DNA of 64,000 nt from GCA-2731375 sp964631725 (GTDB lineage Bacteria > Pseudomonadota > Alphaproteobacteria > GCA-2731375). Positions 17,126 through 25,992 of the stretch are shown piece after piece (position 1 is the first letter of the stretch; each line of letters opens with the position of its first letter). The DNA lies in assembly GCA_964631725.1 (NCBI GenBank), contig CAZVYX010000022.1, positions 1 through 64,000 of the forward strand, given 5' to 3'. A program made the translations under genes and the position numbers. A model generated the notes under the pieces. That model did not search any database. It was not told the origin of the DNA and saw only the letters and a program-made list of their open reading frames with translations.

Positions 17126-18013
17126 ATGGTTGATTTCAACGCCATGCTGGCCAAGGCCGCCGAGGCCGTGGACCAGGAATTGGAAAATTTGCTGCCCGCG
17201 GGCCGGGAGTTGGAGCATCGCCTGTTCGATGCCATGCGCTATGCGGTCCTGGGCGGCGGCAAGCGCCTGCGCCCGTTTCTGGTCATCGCCAGCGGCGAAA
17301 TATTCGATATGGAGATGGCGCAATGTCTGCGCACGGCGGCGGCGGTGGAATTGGTCCATGCCTATAGCCTGGTGCATGATGATCTGCCCTGCATGGATGA
17401 TGATGATTTGCGCCGGGGGCGGCCGACGGTGCATGTGGAATTCGATGAAGCGACGGCGGTGCTGACCGGTGATGCCCTGTTGACCCTGGCTTTCGAGATT
17501 TTGGCCGACCGTCAAACCTCCTCTGATCCGGAGGTGCGGACCAATCTTGTCACGGGCCTGGCCAGGGCGGCGGGCGGCCATGGCATGGTTGGCGGGCAGA
17601 TTTTGGATTTGTGGGCTGAATCCAACCCATTGGACGAAGCCGGCACGGTACGCATGCAACGCCTGAAAACCGGCGAGATGATTGCCTTCGCGGGCGAGGC
17701 CGGGGCCATTCTGGCCCGGGCCCGGCCACGGCAGCGCCAGGCGCTGCGCATGTTCGCCCATGATCTGGGTCTGGCTTTTCAAATTACCGATGACCTGCTG
17801 GATGTCGAGGGCACCGCGGAAGACGTGGGCAAGGCCACTGGCAAGGATGTCGCCGCCGGCAAGGCCACGATCGTTTCGATGCTGGGGGTTGATGCGGCGC
17901 GCGACCGGGCTACCTTGTTGTCACGGCAGGCGGCGGCCCATTTGGGCCATTTCGGGGATAAGGCTAACCCTTTGCGGGCCTTGTGCGAATTCGTTATAAC
18001 TCGGGACAGTTAG
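17126..18013 (+). CDS. ispA: Polyprenyl (farnesyl) diphosphate synthase
   Basis: A 295-residue trans-prenyltransferase that condenses IPP with DMAPP/GPP to give farnesyl (or geranylgeranyl) diphosphate. It shows GGGKRLRPFL, the first Asp-rich motif as HDDLPCMDDDDLRRGRPT, GDALLTLAF, the second Asp-rich motif QITDDLLDVEGT and the KDVAAGKATIVS tail. The chain-length residues before the first motif (SLVHDD) fit a short-chain synthase. It lies next to dxs, which makes the precursor of its substrates. Confidence 0.94.
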   Translation: MVDFNAMLAKAAEAVDQELENLLPAGRELEHRLFDAMRYAVLGGGKRLRPFLVIASGEIFDMEMAQCLRTAAAVELVHAYSLVHDDLPCMDDDDLRRGRPTVHVEFDEATAVLTGDALLTLAFEILADRQTSSDPEVRTNLVTGLARAAGGHGMVGGQILDLWAESNPLDEAGTVRMQRLKTGEMIAFAGEAGAILARARPRQRQALRMFAHDLGLAFQITDDLLDVEGTAEDVGKATGKDVAAGKATIVSMLGVDAARDRATLLSRQAAAHLGHFGDKANPLRALCEFVITRDS

Positions 18014-18030
18014 TACGAATCTTGGCGGGA

Positions 18031-19959
18031 ATGGACGTGTCTGAAAGCAAGACACCATTGTTGGATACGATAAAGTCTCCGGCGGATACGCGTGATCTGT
18101 CGCCGGAGCAATTGCGTCAATTGGCGGACGAGTTGCGGACCGAAACCATTGATGCGGTGTCCGAGACCGGCGGCCATCTGGGCGCCGGGCTGGGCGTGGT
18201 CGAACTGACGGTTGCCCTGCACCATGTATTCGATACGCCCGATGACGTCCTGATCTGGGATGTCGGCCATCAGGCCTATCCCCACAAAATCCTTACCGGG
18301 CGCCGGGACAGCATCCGCACCTTGCGCCAGGGCGGCGGTCTGTCCGGCTTCACCAAGCGGTCGGAAAGCCCTTACGATCCGTTCGGTACGGCGCACTCCT
18401 CGACCTCGATTTCGGCCGGCCTGGGTTTTGCCGTGGCGCGGGATCTGGATGGCCGGGACAGCAACGTGGTCGCGGTCATCGGCGATGGCTCCATGAGCGC
18501 CGGCATGGCGTTCGAGGCCATGAACAATGCTGGTTCCATGAATACCCGTATGGTGGTGATCCTCAACGACAACGATATGTCCATCGCGCCGCCCGTCGGG
18601 GCCATGAGCGCCTATCTCTCCCGGCTGTTGTCCTCCCGCCCCTACCGCGGCCTGCGCCATTTCGCCAAACAACTGGCGCAAAAAATGCCCGAGCCCATGG
18701 AGCGCACGGCGCGCCGGGCCGAGGAATATGCCCGTGGCCTGATAACGGGCGGTACCTTGTTCGAGGAGTTGGGCTTTTTCTATGTCGGGCCGATCGATGG
18801 CCATAATTTGGATCATTTGCTGCCCGTGCTGCGGAACGTGCGCGAGGCCCGGCGCACCAACCCGATCCTGGTGCATGTGGTGACGCAGAAGGGCAAGGGG
18901 TACGCCCCGGCGGAGGCGGCGGAGGATAAATTTCACGGCGTTTCCCGCTTCGACGTGGTGACCGGCGCGCAAGCCAAGGGCAAGCCGAACGCGCCCAGCT
19001 ACACAAATGTCTTTTCCGACCAATTGGTTCGCGAGGCGGAGCGTGACGAAAAAATTGTCGCCATCACGGCGGCGATGCCGTCGGGCACCGGCCTGGCTGA
19101 ATTTCAGGACCGTTTCCCCGACCGCTGTTTCGACGTGGGCATCGCGGAACAACATGGCGTGACCTTCGCGGCCGGCCTGGCGGCGGATGGATACCGGCCG
19201 TTCACGGCGATCTATTCGACCTTTTTGCAGCGGGCCTACGATCAAGTCGTGCATGACGTCGCGATCCAAAAGCTGCCGGTGCGTTTTGCCATCGACCGGG
19301 CCGGGCTGGTGGGCGCCGATGGGCCGACCCATGCCGGCTCCTTCGACATTACCTATCTGGCCAGCCTGCCGAATATTGTCGTCATGGCGGCTGCTGACGA
19401 GTCTGAATTGAGCCGCATGGTGGCCACCGCCGCCCGTATCGACGACCGGCCCTCGGCGTTCCGCTATCCCCGGGGCGAGGGCGAGGGGGTGGAAATCAAG
19501 CTGCCGGCGGAACCGCTGGAAATCGGCAAGGGCCGCGTGCTGCGCGAGGGCAATACGGTGGCTATTCTGTCCCTGGGCACGAGACTGGGCGAATCCCTGA
19601 AAGCGGCGGAGGAACTGACCGCCAAGGGCTTTTCCACCACCGTGGCGGACGCCCGTTTCTGCAAGCCGCTGGATGAAGAGCTGATATGCCGCCTGGCCCG
19701 CAATCACGAGGTTTTGATCACCATCGAGGAAGGCGCCATCGGTGGTTTCGCGGCCCATGTGCTGCAATGTCTGGAGCGTAACCGGTTGCTGGACGAAGGT
19801 CTGAAAATCCGCACCATGATGCTGCCGGACAGCTTTATCGAACATGATGCGCCCGAGGCGATGTATGCCGCCGCGGCCCTGAACGCGCCCGATATTGTCG
19901 CCAATGCCCTGGCGGCCCTGGGACAGGCGCAAGAGGTCGAGGCGCCGAAGCTGGCCTAG
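18031..19959 (+). CDS. dxs: 1-deoxy-D-xylulose-5-phosphate synthase
   Basis: A 642-residue thiamine-diphosphate enzyme that joins pyruvate and glyceraldehyde 3-phosphate in the first step of the non-mevalonate isoprenoid pathway. It contains GGHLGAGLGVVELTVALHHVFDTP, the ThDP motif GDGSMSAGMAFEAMNNAG with NDNDMSIAPP, DGHNLDHLLPVL, the transketolase-like pyrimidine domain (GIAEQHGVTFAAGLA, DRAGLVGADGPTHAG) and the C-terminal domain (ITIEEGAIGGFAAHV). The ATG at 18031 (MDVSESKTPLLD) follows ispA by 17 bases and gives the usual length; an upstream frame to 17983 would overlap ispA. Confidence 0.96.
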   Translation: MDVSESKTPLLDTIKSPADTRDLSPEQLRQLADELRTETIDAVSETGGHLGAGLGVVELTVALHHVFDTPDDVLIWDVGHQAYPHKILTGRRDSIRTLRQGGGLSGFTKRSESPYDPFGTAHSSTSISAGLGFAVARDLDGRDSNVVAVIGDGSMSAGMAFEAMNNAGSMNTRMVVILNDNDMSIAPPVGAMSAYLSRLLSSRPYRGLRHFAKQLAQKMPEPMERTARRAEEYARGLITGGTLFEELGFFYVGPIDGHNLDHLLPVLRNVREARRTNPILVHVVTQKGKGYAPAEAAEDKFHGVSRFDVVTGAQAKGKPNAPSYTNVFSDQLVREAERDEKIVAITAAMPSGTGLAEFQDRFPDRCFDVGIAEQHGVTFAAGLAADGYRPFTAIYSTFLQRAYDQVVHDVAIQKLPVRFAIDRAGLVGADGPTHAGSFDITYLASLPNIVVMAAADESELSRMVATAARIDDRPSAFRYPRGEGEGVEIKLPAEPLEIGKGRVLREGNTVAILSLGTRLGESLKAAEELTAKGFSTTVADARFCKPLDEELICRLARNHEVLITIEEGAIGGFAAHVLQCLERNRLLDEGLKIRTMMLPDSFIEHDAPEAMYAAAALNAPDIVANALAALGQAQEVEAPKLA

Positions 19960-19965
19960 ACGAAT

Positions 19966-20721
19966 ATGGCTTCCAAGCCCAAAACCAAAATGCGCCTGGA
20001 TCTGTTGCTGGTCGAGCGCGGCCTGGCGGAAAGCCGCAGCAAGGCTCAGGCGCTGATCATGGCGGGCAAGGTTCATGGCAGCGACCGCCTGCTGGACAAG
20101 GCGGGCCAGGAATTGCCGTTGGATAGCCGGATTACCGTCAAGGGGCAGGAGCATCCATGGGTCTCGCGCGGCGGCATCAAGTTGGCCCATGGCCTGCGGG
20201 AATTCACCATCGATCCAAAGGATCTGATCTGCCTTGATGTGGGCGCCTCCACGGGTGGCTTCACGGATGTGCTGCTGCACGGCGGGGCGGCCAGGGTTTA
20301 CGCGGTTGACGTGGGACACGGCCAATTGGCCTGGTCGCTGCGCAATGATGACCGGGTCGTGGTTCTGGAACGTACCAATGCGCGCTATCTAAGCCGGGAC
20401 GATGTGCCTGATGAGATCGACTTGATTGTCTGCGATGCCTCCTTCATTGGTCTGCGCACGGTATTGCCGGCGGCCATGGCACTGGCCGGCCCGGGCGCCG
20501 GGCTGATCGCCCTGATCAAACCGCAGTTCGAGGTCGGGCCGGACCGGGTTGGCAAGGGTGGCGTGGTACGGGACCCCGAGCTGCATGACGAGGTTTGTGT
20601 CGAGATCAGCGCCTGGCTGGACCGCCAGGCGGGCTGGTCGGTGCTGGGTACGGCCACCAGCCCGATCAAGGGTCCCCAGGGCAATGTTGAATTCCTCCTC
20701 GCCGGGCGCCGGGATGGATGA
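19966..20721 (+). CDS. tlyA: TlyA family rRNA (cytidine-2'-O)-methyltransferase
   Basis: A 251-residue protein with an N-terminal S4 RNA-binding domain (RLDLLLVERGLAESRSKAQALIMAGKVHG) and an FtsJ-type methyltransferase domain. The SAM loop is CLDVGASTGGFTDVLL (~88-103), followed by VYAVDVGHGQLAW and the catalytic-site segments DASFIGLRTVLP and IKPQFEVG. TlyA methylates 2'-O ribose sites in 16S and/or 23S rRNA and was originally named a hemolysin. It lies 6 bases after dxs and overlaps the next gene by 8 bases. Confidence 0.93.
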   Translation: MASKPKTKMRLDLLLVERGLAESRSKAQALIMAGKVHGSDRLLDKAGQELPLDSRITVKGQEHPWVSRGGIKLAHGLREFTIDPKDLICLDVGASTGGFTDVLLHGGAARVYAVDVGHGQLAWSLRNDDRVVVLERTNARYLSRDDVPDEIDLIVCDASFIGLRTVLPAAMALAGPGAGLIALIKPQFEVGPDRVGKGGVVRDPELHDEVCVEISAWLDRQAGWSVLGTATSPIKGPQGNVEFLLAGRRDG

Positions 20722-21970
20722 TGCCGTGGTTGAGCTTCGTATCGAAAGTCTGGGCGCACGCGGCGACGGTATCGCGCAAGACGATGCCGGCGTAATCTAT
20801 GTGCCTTACAGCGCGCCGGGTGACCGGGTCGCGGCGACGGTGTCGGGCCGCCGCGGCGACGCGCGATTGGCCCGCATGGATGCGCTGCTGCAACCAGGCC
20901 CGGATCGGGTGGAACCTCCCTGCCGTCATTTTGGGACGTGCGGTGGCTGCGCCGTTCAGCATCTGAATGAGAGTGCCTATGGCAAATGGAAGCTCGACAT
21001 CCTTCGCCAGGCTCTGGCGCGCCGGGATCTTGGCGATATCGCTATTGCGGAGATGATCGCGGTGCCGCCGGCCAGCCGCCGGCGTGCGCGTTTTGCCGCC
21101 TTGCGGACAGGCAAGGGCGTGCGGTTGGGCTACAATGCCGCCGGCAGCCACAAAATCGTCGACTTGGCGGAATGCCATATCCTCCGCCCCATGATCTTGG
21201 CGCTGCTGGATGGATTGCGCGCCCTGTTGCGCGATCTTTTGGCCGAGGGCAGGCGTGCCGATGTCCAGGTGACGGAAACCGAAACCGGGTTGGATCTGTG
21301 GCTGGTGGCCGACCTGCCCCATAACGCGCAAAACGATATGCGTCTGGCGGATTTTGCCCAGGAGACCGATCTGGCGCGCCTGTCCATCGGTACGCGGCCG
21401 GAGGTCGCCTTTGTCCGCCGGGCGCCCCGGGTCACGTTCTCAGGTGTACCCATAACGCCGCCGCCCGATGGTTTCCTCCAGGCCAGCCGGGCTGGCGAGG
21501 CGGCTTTGGTCCGGCTCGTCCGCCAGGGCGTCGGTGAAGGCGGCAATATTGCCGATCTCTTCGCGGGTGTGGGTACTTTCAGTTTTGCCCTGGGCAATGG
21601 CGTCAAGGTGTTGGCCGTCGAGGGCGCCGAGGAGCAGGCCGAGGCCCTGATTGCGGGACGCAATACGGCCCGGCGCTCCGGTATCGAGGTTGCGGTGCGT
21701 GATTTGGACCGCCGCGCTCTCTCGGTCGGGGAACTGGCGGCCTTTGATGCCGTGGTCTTCGATCCACCACGCGCCGGCGCGGCGCGCCAGGTCGAAGCCA
21801 TGGCCGCATCGAATGTGCCCACCGTCGTTGCGGTTTCCTGTAATCCCGCGACTTTCGCCCGCGACGCCGCGACGCTGGTCGATGGTGGCTATCGCATGTT
21901 GTCGCTGACCCCGGTGGATCAGTTTCCCTGGAGCCGGCACCTGGAATTGGTCGCCACCTTTCAACGCTGA
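20714..21970 (+). CDS. Class I SAM-dependent RNA methyltransferase (TrmA/RlmD family)
   Basis: A 418-residue m5U RNA methyltransferase. It has a TRAM-like N-terminus (VVELRIESLGARGDGIAQ), a 4Fe-4S site (C70-x5-C76-x2-C79 in PCRHFGTCGGCAVQHL, fourth Cys probably in LAECHIL), the SAM motif NIADLFAGVGTFSFAL, DPPRAGAARQ and the catalytic cysteine loop VAVSCNPATFARDA. These fit RlmD/RumA rather than TrmA, but the exact U position cannot be assigned. The ATG at 20714 overlaps the tlyA stop by 8 bases; earlier in-frame codons lie wholly inside tlyA. Confidence 0.91.
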   Translation: MDDAVVELRIESLGARGDGIAQDDAGVIYVPYSAPGDRVAATVSGRRGDARLARMDALLQPGPDRVEPPCRHFGTCGGCAVQHLNESAYGKWKLDILRQALARRDLGDIAIAEMIAVPPASRRRARFAALRTGKGVRLGYNAAGSHKIVDLAECHILRPMILALLDGLRALLRDLLAEGRRADVQVTETETGLDLWLVADLPHNAQNDMRLADFAQETDLARLSIGTRPEVAFVRRAPRVTFSGVPITPPPDGFLQASRAGEAALVRLVRQGVGEGGNIADLFAGVGTFSFALGNGVKVLAVEGAEEQAEALIAGRNTARRSGIEVAVRDLDRRALSVGELAAFDAVVFDPPRAGAARQVEAMAASNVPTVVAVSCNPATFARDAATLVDGGYRMLSLTPVDQFPWSRHLELVATFQR

Positions 21971-22026
21971 TGCTGGACAATCGGACCCAATGGGTCGAGC
22001 ATGCGGCTAACTTGAAGGAGCGAGGG

Positions 22027-22377
22027 GTGGGGATGGTCCTACCGGATTTCATTCGCCGCTTGTTGAAGCGGGAGCGCCGGCAACATAAGCGCGGCGGCCG
22101 CCAGCGGCTGCGCCTGGAATTTCGCGGTCTTCGGGTAAGGACAGTGGATTGGTCGCTCGGCGGCTGTCTGCTGCCGGCATTGGATCCACCGTTGCAGCCC
22201 CGCGTGCGGGTCGGCGATACCTTCGAAGGGCGGATAAGTGGCATCGGCCTGGGCAATACCGGCGATTTTTCTGCCGACGTGGTGCGGATCACCGAGGATG
22301 GCGAGATCGGCCTGCGCTGGCTGGAATTGGATTCGCATGTGTTTCTGGCGCTTTCAAGTTTGCGTGCAAAAAAATAA
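22027..22377 (+). CDS. Small PilZ-domain protein
   Basis: About 116 basic residues with a PilZ-like core. An arginine-rich N-terminus (RRLLKRERRQHKRGGRQR) supplies the RxxxR part, and TVDWSLGGCLL gives the D-x-S-x-x-G part of the c-di-GMP-binding signature. PEGRISG-like beta strands and IGLRWLEL follow. I chose a GTG at 22027 because AAGGAG (22015-22020) lies six bases upstream. An ATG at 21970 overlapping the previous stop (TGATG) and an ATG at 22033 are alternatives in the same frame. It probably senses c-di-GMP in the cytosol; partners are unknown. Confidence 0.72.
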   Translation: MGMVLPDFIRRLLKRERRQHKRGGRQRLRLEFRGLRVRTVDWSLGGCLLPALDPPLQPRVRVGDTFEGRISGIGLGNTGDFSADVVRITEDGEIGLRWLELDSHVFLALSSLRAKK

Positions 22378-22392
22378 GAGAGGGAGAAAAAA

Positions 22393-23055
22393 ATGGGAAG
22401 TTTGATCGATTTCGCGCGGCCTGATGGGGGCCGCACCAAGGGCTATCTGGCGACGGCGGGCGCGGACCGCCCGTCCATGGTCGTGATCCAGGAATGGTGG
22501 GGCCTGAACGATCAGATTTGCGGCGTTGCCGACCGCTTCGCCCGGGCCGGCTATAACGCCCTGGCGCCTGATCTGTATGAGGGCCGGGTGACCCAGGAAC
22601 CTGACGAGGCCAACCATTTGATGAGCGGCCTGGATTTCTCCGGTGCCACGCATCAGGATCTGCGCGGCGCGGCCCGGCACCTGCAGGGCATCGGCGGCAA
22701 GGTCGGCGTGGTGGGGTTCTGCATGGGCGGGTCATTGACCATCGCGGCTGCCGTGCATGTTCCGGAGGTGGCCTTGGGGGTTTGCTATTACGGCATTCCG
22801 CCGAAGGATTTCGCCGATCCGGCCAATGTCGCCATGCCCCTGCAATGCCATTTCGCCAGCCAGGACGATTGGTGCACGCCGGATGCGGTGAACGAGCTGG
22901 AAGCAGCCCTGAATGCGGCTGGCGCCAACGCCGAAATTCACCGCTATGACGCGGCCCATGGTTTCTTCAACGAAACCAGCGAGGCCAACTATGACGCGGC
23001 GTCCGCCAACCTGTCCTGGCAACGCATGTCCGACTATCTGGCGGCCAATCTGTGA
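22393..23055 (+). CDS. Dienelactone hydrolase family protein
   Basis: A 220-residue alpha/beta hydrolase with the dienelactone hydrolase triad pattern: nucleophilic Cys in VGFCMGGSL, Asp in QDDWCTPDAV and His in DAAHGFFNET, with the conserved Glu in VIQEWWGLND. Classical members hydrolyse dienelactone in chlorocatechol degradation, but many homologues have other ester substrates. GAGAGGGAGAAAAAA precedes the ATG. It is 15 bases after the PilZ gene and convergent with the acyl-CoA dehydrogenase gene. Confidence 0.92.
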   Translation: MGSLIDFARPDGGRTKGYLATAGADRPSMVVIQEWWGLNDQICGVADRFARAGYNALAPDLYEGRVTQEPDEANHLMSGLDFSGATHQDLRGAARHLQGIGGKVGVVGFCMGGSLTIAAAVHVPEVALGVCYYGIPPKDFADPANVAMPLQCHFASQDDWCTPDAVNELEAALNAAGANAEIHRYDAAHGFFNETSEANYDAASANLSWQRMSDYLAANL

Positions 23056-23068
23056 CCGGACCGAGCGG

Positions 23069-24256
23069 CTAAAGTCCCAGCACCCGCTTGGAAATGATGT
23101 TGCGCTGGATTTCGTTGGAACCGCTGTAGATCGAGGCGGCCCGGAAGTGCAGGTATTTCGCCACCGCCGGGAGGCCTGGCTCCGGCGCGATCGGTGTTAC
23201 GTTGCTGCCGGGTTTGAGGGCTTCCAGTTGCAGCGGCGCGGCGTAATTCTGCAAGGCCTCGACCGATAGTTCCGTGATTGCCTGATTGGTTTCCGAACCC
23301 ATGATCTTCATGATGGAAGACTGGTGGCCGGGCCGGCCGTTCTTGGTGATCTCCGCGATAACCCTGTGCTCGGTAAATTCGGCGGCCTGCTGTTTGATCG
23401 CCAATGCCGCCAGCTTGTTGGTGAATAACGGATCGTCGCCGGCACCGGTCGTTGCCGCAATCTCGCGGGCCTGGGCTAATGAAGCGGCTACAGTGGCGGC
23501 GAAGGCCCTGCCGCCGCGCTCGAATTCCAACAGGTATTTGGCTACCGTCCAGCCTTCGTTCTCTTTACCCACCAGGCTGGATTTCGGCACCCGCACGTCA
23601 TCGAAGAAAACCTGGTTGAAGCTGTGCTCGCCCGCGATGTTGATGATCGGTTTGATCGTGATGCCCGGCGTATCGGTGCGGAACAGCAAAAAGCTGATGC
23701 CTTCCTGGCGAACTTCGGTATCCGCCGTGCGCACCAGACAGAAAATATGATCGGCGTAGTGGGCCCCGGTGGTCCAGATCTTGGTGCCGTTGATGACATA
23801 GTCGTCGCCGTCCGATACCGCCCGGGTCTGCAATGAGGCGAGGTCCGAGCCCGAACCCGGCTCCGAATAGCCCTGACACCAGATATCCTCGGTCGACAGG
23901 ATGCGGGGCAGGTAATGGTCCTTTTGCGCTTGCGTTCCAAAGCGCATGACCACCGGCCCGACCATGGAAATTCCCATGTTGAAATAGCTCGGCGTGGCGG
24001 CCTTGGCGGCTTCGGTGCTGTAGATATAGCGCTGCATCGGCGTCCAGGCGCAGCCGCCGTGTTCCATCGGCCAGGACGGCGCGGCCCAGCCCTTTTTGTA
24101 GAGCGCCAGATACCAACGCCGGCTGATCGTGAAGTCCGAGAACGAGCTGGCGCTCAGGCGCCCGGCCTCGCGTATTTCCGGCGTCAGGTTTTCCGCCAGG
24201 AATTCCCGCACTTCGTCGCGGAACGCCAGATCTTCGCGGCTCAGGTTCAGATGCAT
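23069..24256 (-). CDS. Acyl-CoA dehydrogenase
   Basis: A 395-residue FAD-dependent acyl-CoA dehydrogenase with normal domain order. The N-terminal helices start MHLNLSREDLAFRDEVREFLAENL. The middle domain has CQGYSEPGSGSDLASLQTRA and NGTKIWTTGAHYAD, and the C-terminus reads SIYSGSNEIQRNIISKRVLGL. It oxidises an acyl-CoA to the enoyl-CoA and passes electrons to ETF; the chain type is not readable. The start ATG at 24256 gives the family length. It follows the thioesterase gene by 14 bases in a minus-strand operon from fabI/aroC. Confidence 0.93.
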   Translation of the reverse strand: MHLNLSREDLAFRDEVREFLAENLTPEIREAGRLSASSFSDFTISRRWYLALYKKGWAAPSWPMEHGGCAWTPMQRYIYSTEAAKAATPSYFNMGISMVGPVVMRFGTQAQKDHYLPRILSTEDIWCQGYSEPGSGSDLASLQTRAVSDGDDYVINGTKIWTTGAHYADHIFCLVRTADTEVRQEGISFLLFRTDTPGITIKPIINIAGEHSFNQVFFDDVRVPKSSLVGKENEGWTVAKYLLEFERGGRAFAATVAASLAQAREIAATTGAGDDPLFTNKLAALAIKQQAAEFTEHRVIAEITKNGRPGHQSSIMKIMGSETNQAITELSVEALQNYAAPLQLEALKPGSNVTPIAPEPGLPAVAKYLHFRAASIYSGSNEIQRNIISKRVLGL

Positions 24257-24270
24257 GATGGCTTGACTCT

Positions 24271-24696
24271 CTACGCTTCCGGGCTGGCGGCGAGACTTTG
24301 CCGTACGGCCTCGGGGATGGCGGCGGTCTCGGCGCCGTTCAGAAACACCATAGTGGAATGGGCGGTGGCGAGACAACGGTCCTTCATGAAGATGCCGGCG
24401 CCCAGGGTCACTGATTTGGTGCCCAAACGTACCAGCCGGGTGCCGATGCGGACTTCACCGGGCGGGCGCCCCTCGGCCCGGAAATCGATGTCCAGATGGG
24501 CGATGACCCAACGTTCGCCCCCCGACCGTTGCTGCATGGCCGTGCGCAGGCGGGAGACCCGGCCGCTTTCCACATAGGCGGCAAGGGCGGTGTTGTTGAT
24601 GTGGCCGCCCATGTCGGTGTCGGCGATACGGACGTTTTCCACGATCCAGTACTCAAAACTCGCGGCATCGGTCAGATCCACATCGCTATCGGTCAT
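24271..24696 (-). CDS. Hotdog-fold acyl-CoA thioesterase
   Basis: A 141-residue single-domain thioesterase of the 4-hydroxybenzoyl-CoA thioesterase type. It shows VRIADTDMGGHINNTALAAYVESGRVSRL, where the D-x-GGHINN segment corresponds to the family's active-site turn, and then VIAHLDIDFRAEGRPPGEV. Such enzymes release free acid from CoA thioesters in the cytosol. It starts 11 bases inside the end of the preceding small membrane-protein gene and is followed by an acyl-CoA dehydrogenase, suggesting a shared role in acyl-CoA turnover. Confidence 0.87.
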   Translation of the reverse strand: MTDSDVDLTDAASFEYWIVENVRIADTDMGGHINNTALAAYVESGRVSRLRTAMQQRSGGERWVIAHLDIDFRAEGRPPGEVRIGTRLVRLGTKSVTLGAGIFMKDRCLATAHSTMVFLNGAETAAIPEAVRQSLAASPEA

Positions 24697-24859
24697 TGTT
24701 CGAACGCTCCCGGTACCAGGCGATTACAAGCAACAACGCGGCGGCAATGGTGCAGCCAAGGCCTGCCACGGCGGGCGCCACGGTTTCGGTGAAGATGAAC
24801 AGCGCGCCGCCGCAAATCAGGAGCAACGCCGCCAAGCCATGTAAATGCTGCCGCGTCAT
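24686..24859 (-). CDS. Small membrane protein, 57 residues, two predicted helices
   Basis: A short frame with no recognised family. It starts MTRQHLHGLAALLLICGG and ends AWYRERSNNDR. Two hydrophobic segments (about residues 8-24 and 30-48) are separated by a short acidic turn containing TETVAP, and charged residues lie at both ends, so it should form a membrane hairpin with both ends on the same side. The ATG overlaps the aroC stop (ATGA), and its own stop lies 11 bases inside the thioesterase start, so it is placed for translational coupling at both ends. The spacing supports a real gene; function unknown. Confidence 0.68.
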   Translation of the reverse strand: MTRQHLHGLAALLLICGGALFIFTETVAPAVAGLGCTIAAALLLVIAWYRERSNNDR

Positions 24860-25971
24860 GAGGCGGCCGGGCCGCCATCCCCCATTTGTGCGCCCATTTG
24901 CGCCCCCATTTGCGCTCTGTGGCGGAGCATGTGATCGGCCAGGACACAGGCCATCATGGCCTCGCCCACCGGCACGGCGCGGATGCCCACACAGGGATCG
25001 TGCCGGCCCTTGGTTACGACCTCGGTCGCCGCGCCGGATTTATCAATGCTTTGCCGCGGGATCAGAATGGAAGATGTCGGCTTGACCACGAAACGCACGA
25101 CGATGTCCTGGCCGCTGGAAATGCCGCCCAGGACGCCGCCGTTGTTGTTGGCGCTGAAGCCCGGGCCGTCGTTGCCTGGGCTCATCTCGTCGGCCGCGTC
25201 CTCGCCCCGCATTTCCGCCGCCGCGAAGCCGGAGCCGATTTCCACGCCCTTGACCGCGTTGATGCTCATCATGCCCGCTGCCAGATCCGTATCCAGCTTG
25301 CCATAGACCGGCGCGCCCCAACCGGCCGGTACGCCCGATGCATGCACCTCGACCACCGCGCCAATGGATGATCCGGCTTTTCGGATATCGTCCAGATAGT
25401 CCTCCCAAACCGGTGCCATGCCAGGATCGGGACAATTGAAGGCGTTGCCCTCCACTGCACCCCAGTCCCAGTATTCATCGCTGACCCTGTGTTCGCCGAT
25501 CTGCCGCAGGGCGCCGCGGATCACGATATTGGGGCCCAGCACCTTGCGCGCCACGGCGCCGGCGGCGACCCGGCAGGCGGTTTCCCTGGCCGATGCGCGG
25601 CCGCCGCCACGCGGGTCGCGGATGCCGTATTTGGCATGATAGGTGTAATCCGCGTGCCCCGGCCGGAAGGTATCGGCGATGGCGCTGTAGTCCTTGGAAC
25701 GTTGATCCTCGTTCTCGATCAGCAGGCTTATGGGCGTGCCCGTGGTTTGCCCTTCGTAAGTACCGGAAAGGATGCGCACCTGATCGGCCTCCTGGCGCTG
25801 CGTGACGAAGCGCGAGGTGCCGGGCCGGCGGCGGTCCAGCCAGGGCTGGATGTCACCTTCACTCAGCGCCAGCAGCGGCGGCGTTCCGTCAATGACGCAG
25901 CCGATCGCCGGGCCGTGACTTTCGCCCCAGGTCGTGACCCGAAACAGTTGGCCGAATGAATTATGGGACAT
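24856..25971 (-). CDS. aroC: Chorismate synthase
   Basis: A 371-residue FMN-dependent enzyme that converts EPSP to chorismate, the last shikimate-pathway step. It contains SFGQLFRVTTWGESHGPAIGCVIDG, RRRPGTSRFVTQR, GTPISLLIENEDQRSKDY, RPGHADYTYHAKYG-RD, GGGRASARETACRVAAGAVA, and FSANNNGGVLGGISSGQDIVVRFVVKPTSS. The C-terminus has an unusual threefold AQMG repeat before GDGGPAAS. The protein is close to the usual family length. It starts 21 bases after fabI in the same direction. Confidence 0.96.
   Translation of the reverse strand: MSHNSFGQLFRVTTWGESHGPAIGCVIDGTPPLLALSEGDIQPWLDRRRPGTSRFVTQRQEADQVRILSGTYEGQTTGTPISLLIENEDQRSKDYSAIADTFRPGHADYTYHAKYGIRDPRGGGRASARETACRVAAGAVARKVLGPNIVIRGALRQIGEHRVSDEYWDWGAVEGNAFNCPDPGMAPVWEDYLDDIRKAGSSIGAVVEVHASGVPAGWGAPVYGKLDTDLAAGMMSINAVKGVEIGSGFAAAEMRGEDAADEMSPGNDGPGFSANNNGGVLGGISSGQDIVVRFVVKPTSSILIPRQSIDKSGAATEVVTKGRHDPCVGIRAVPVGEAMMACVLADHMLRHRAQMGAQMGAQMGDGGPAAS
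24881..24916 (-). repeat. Threefold 12-base tandem repeat at the 3' end of aroC
   Basis: Three near-identical 12-base units (plus-strand CCCATTTGYGCS) encode AQMG three times at the C-terminus of AroC. Such in-frame repeats can expand or contract by slippage without shifting the frame. Confidence 0.8.
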
Positions 25972-25992
25972 GGTCTCTTCACATAAGCCAGG

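Noticed and set aside
18010..20325. A 771-codon open frame antisense to dxs and the start of tlyA
   Set aside because: It has low-complexity, Arg/Gln/His-rich content with no family features and lies fully opposite two clear genes. Long antisense frames are expected in GC-rich DNA with this codon bias.
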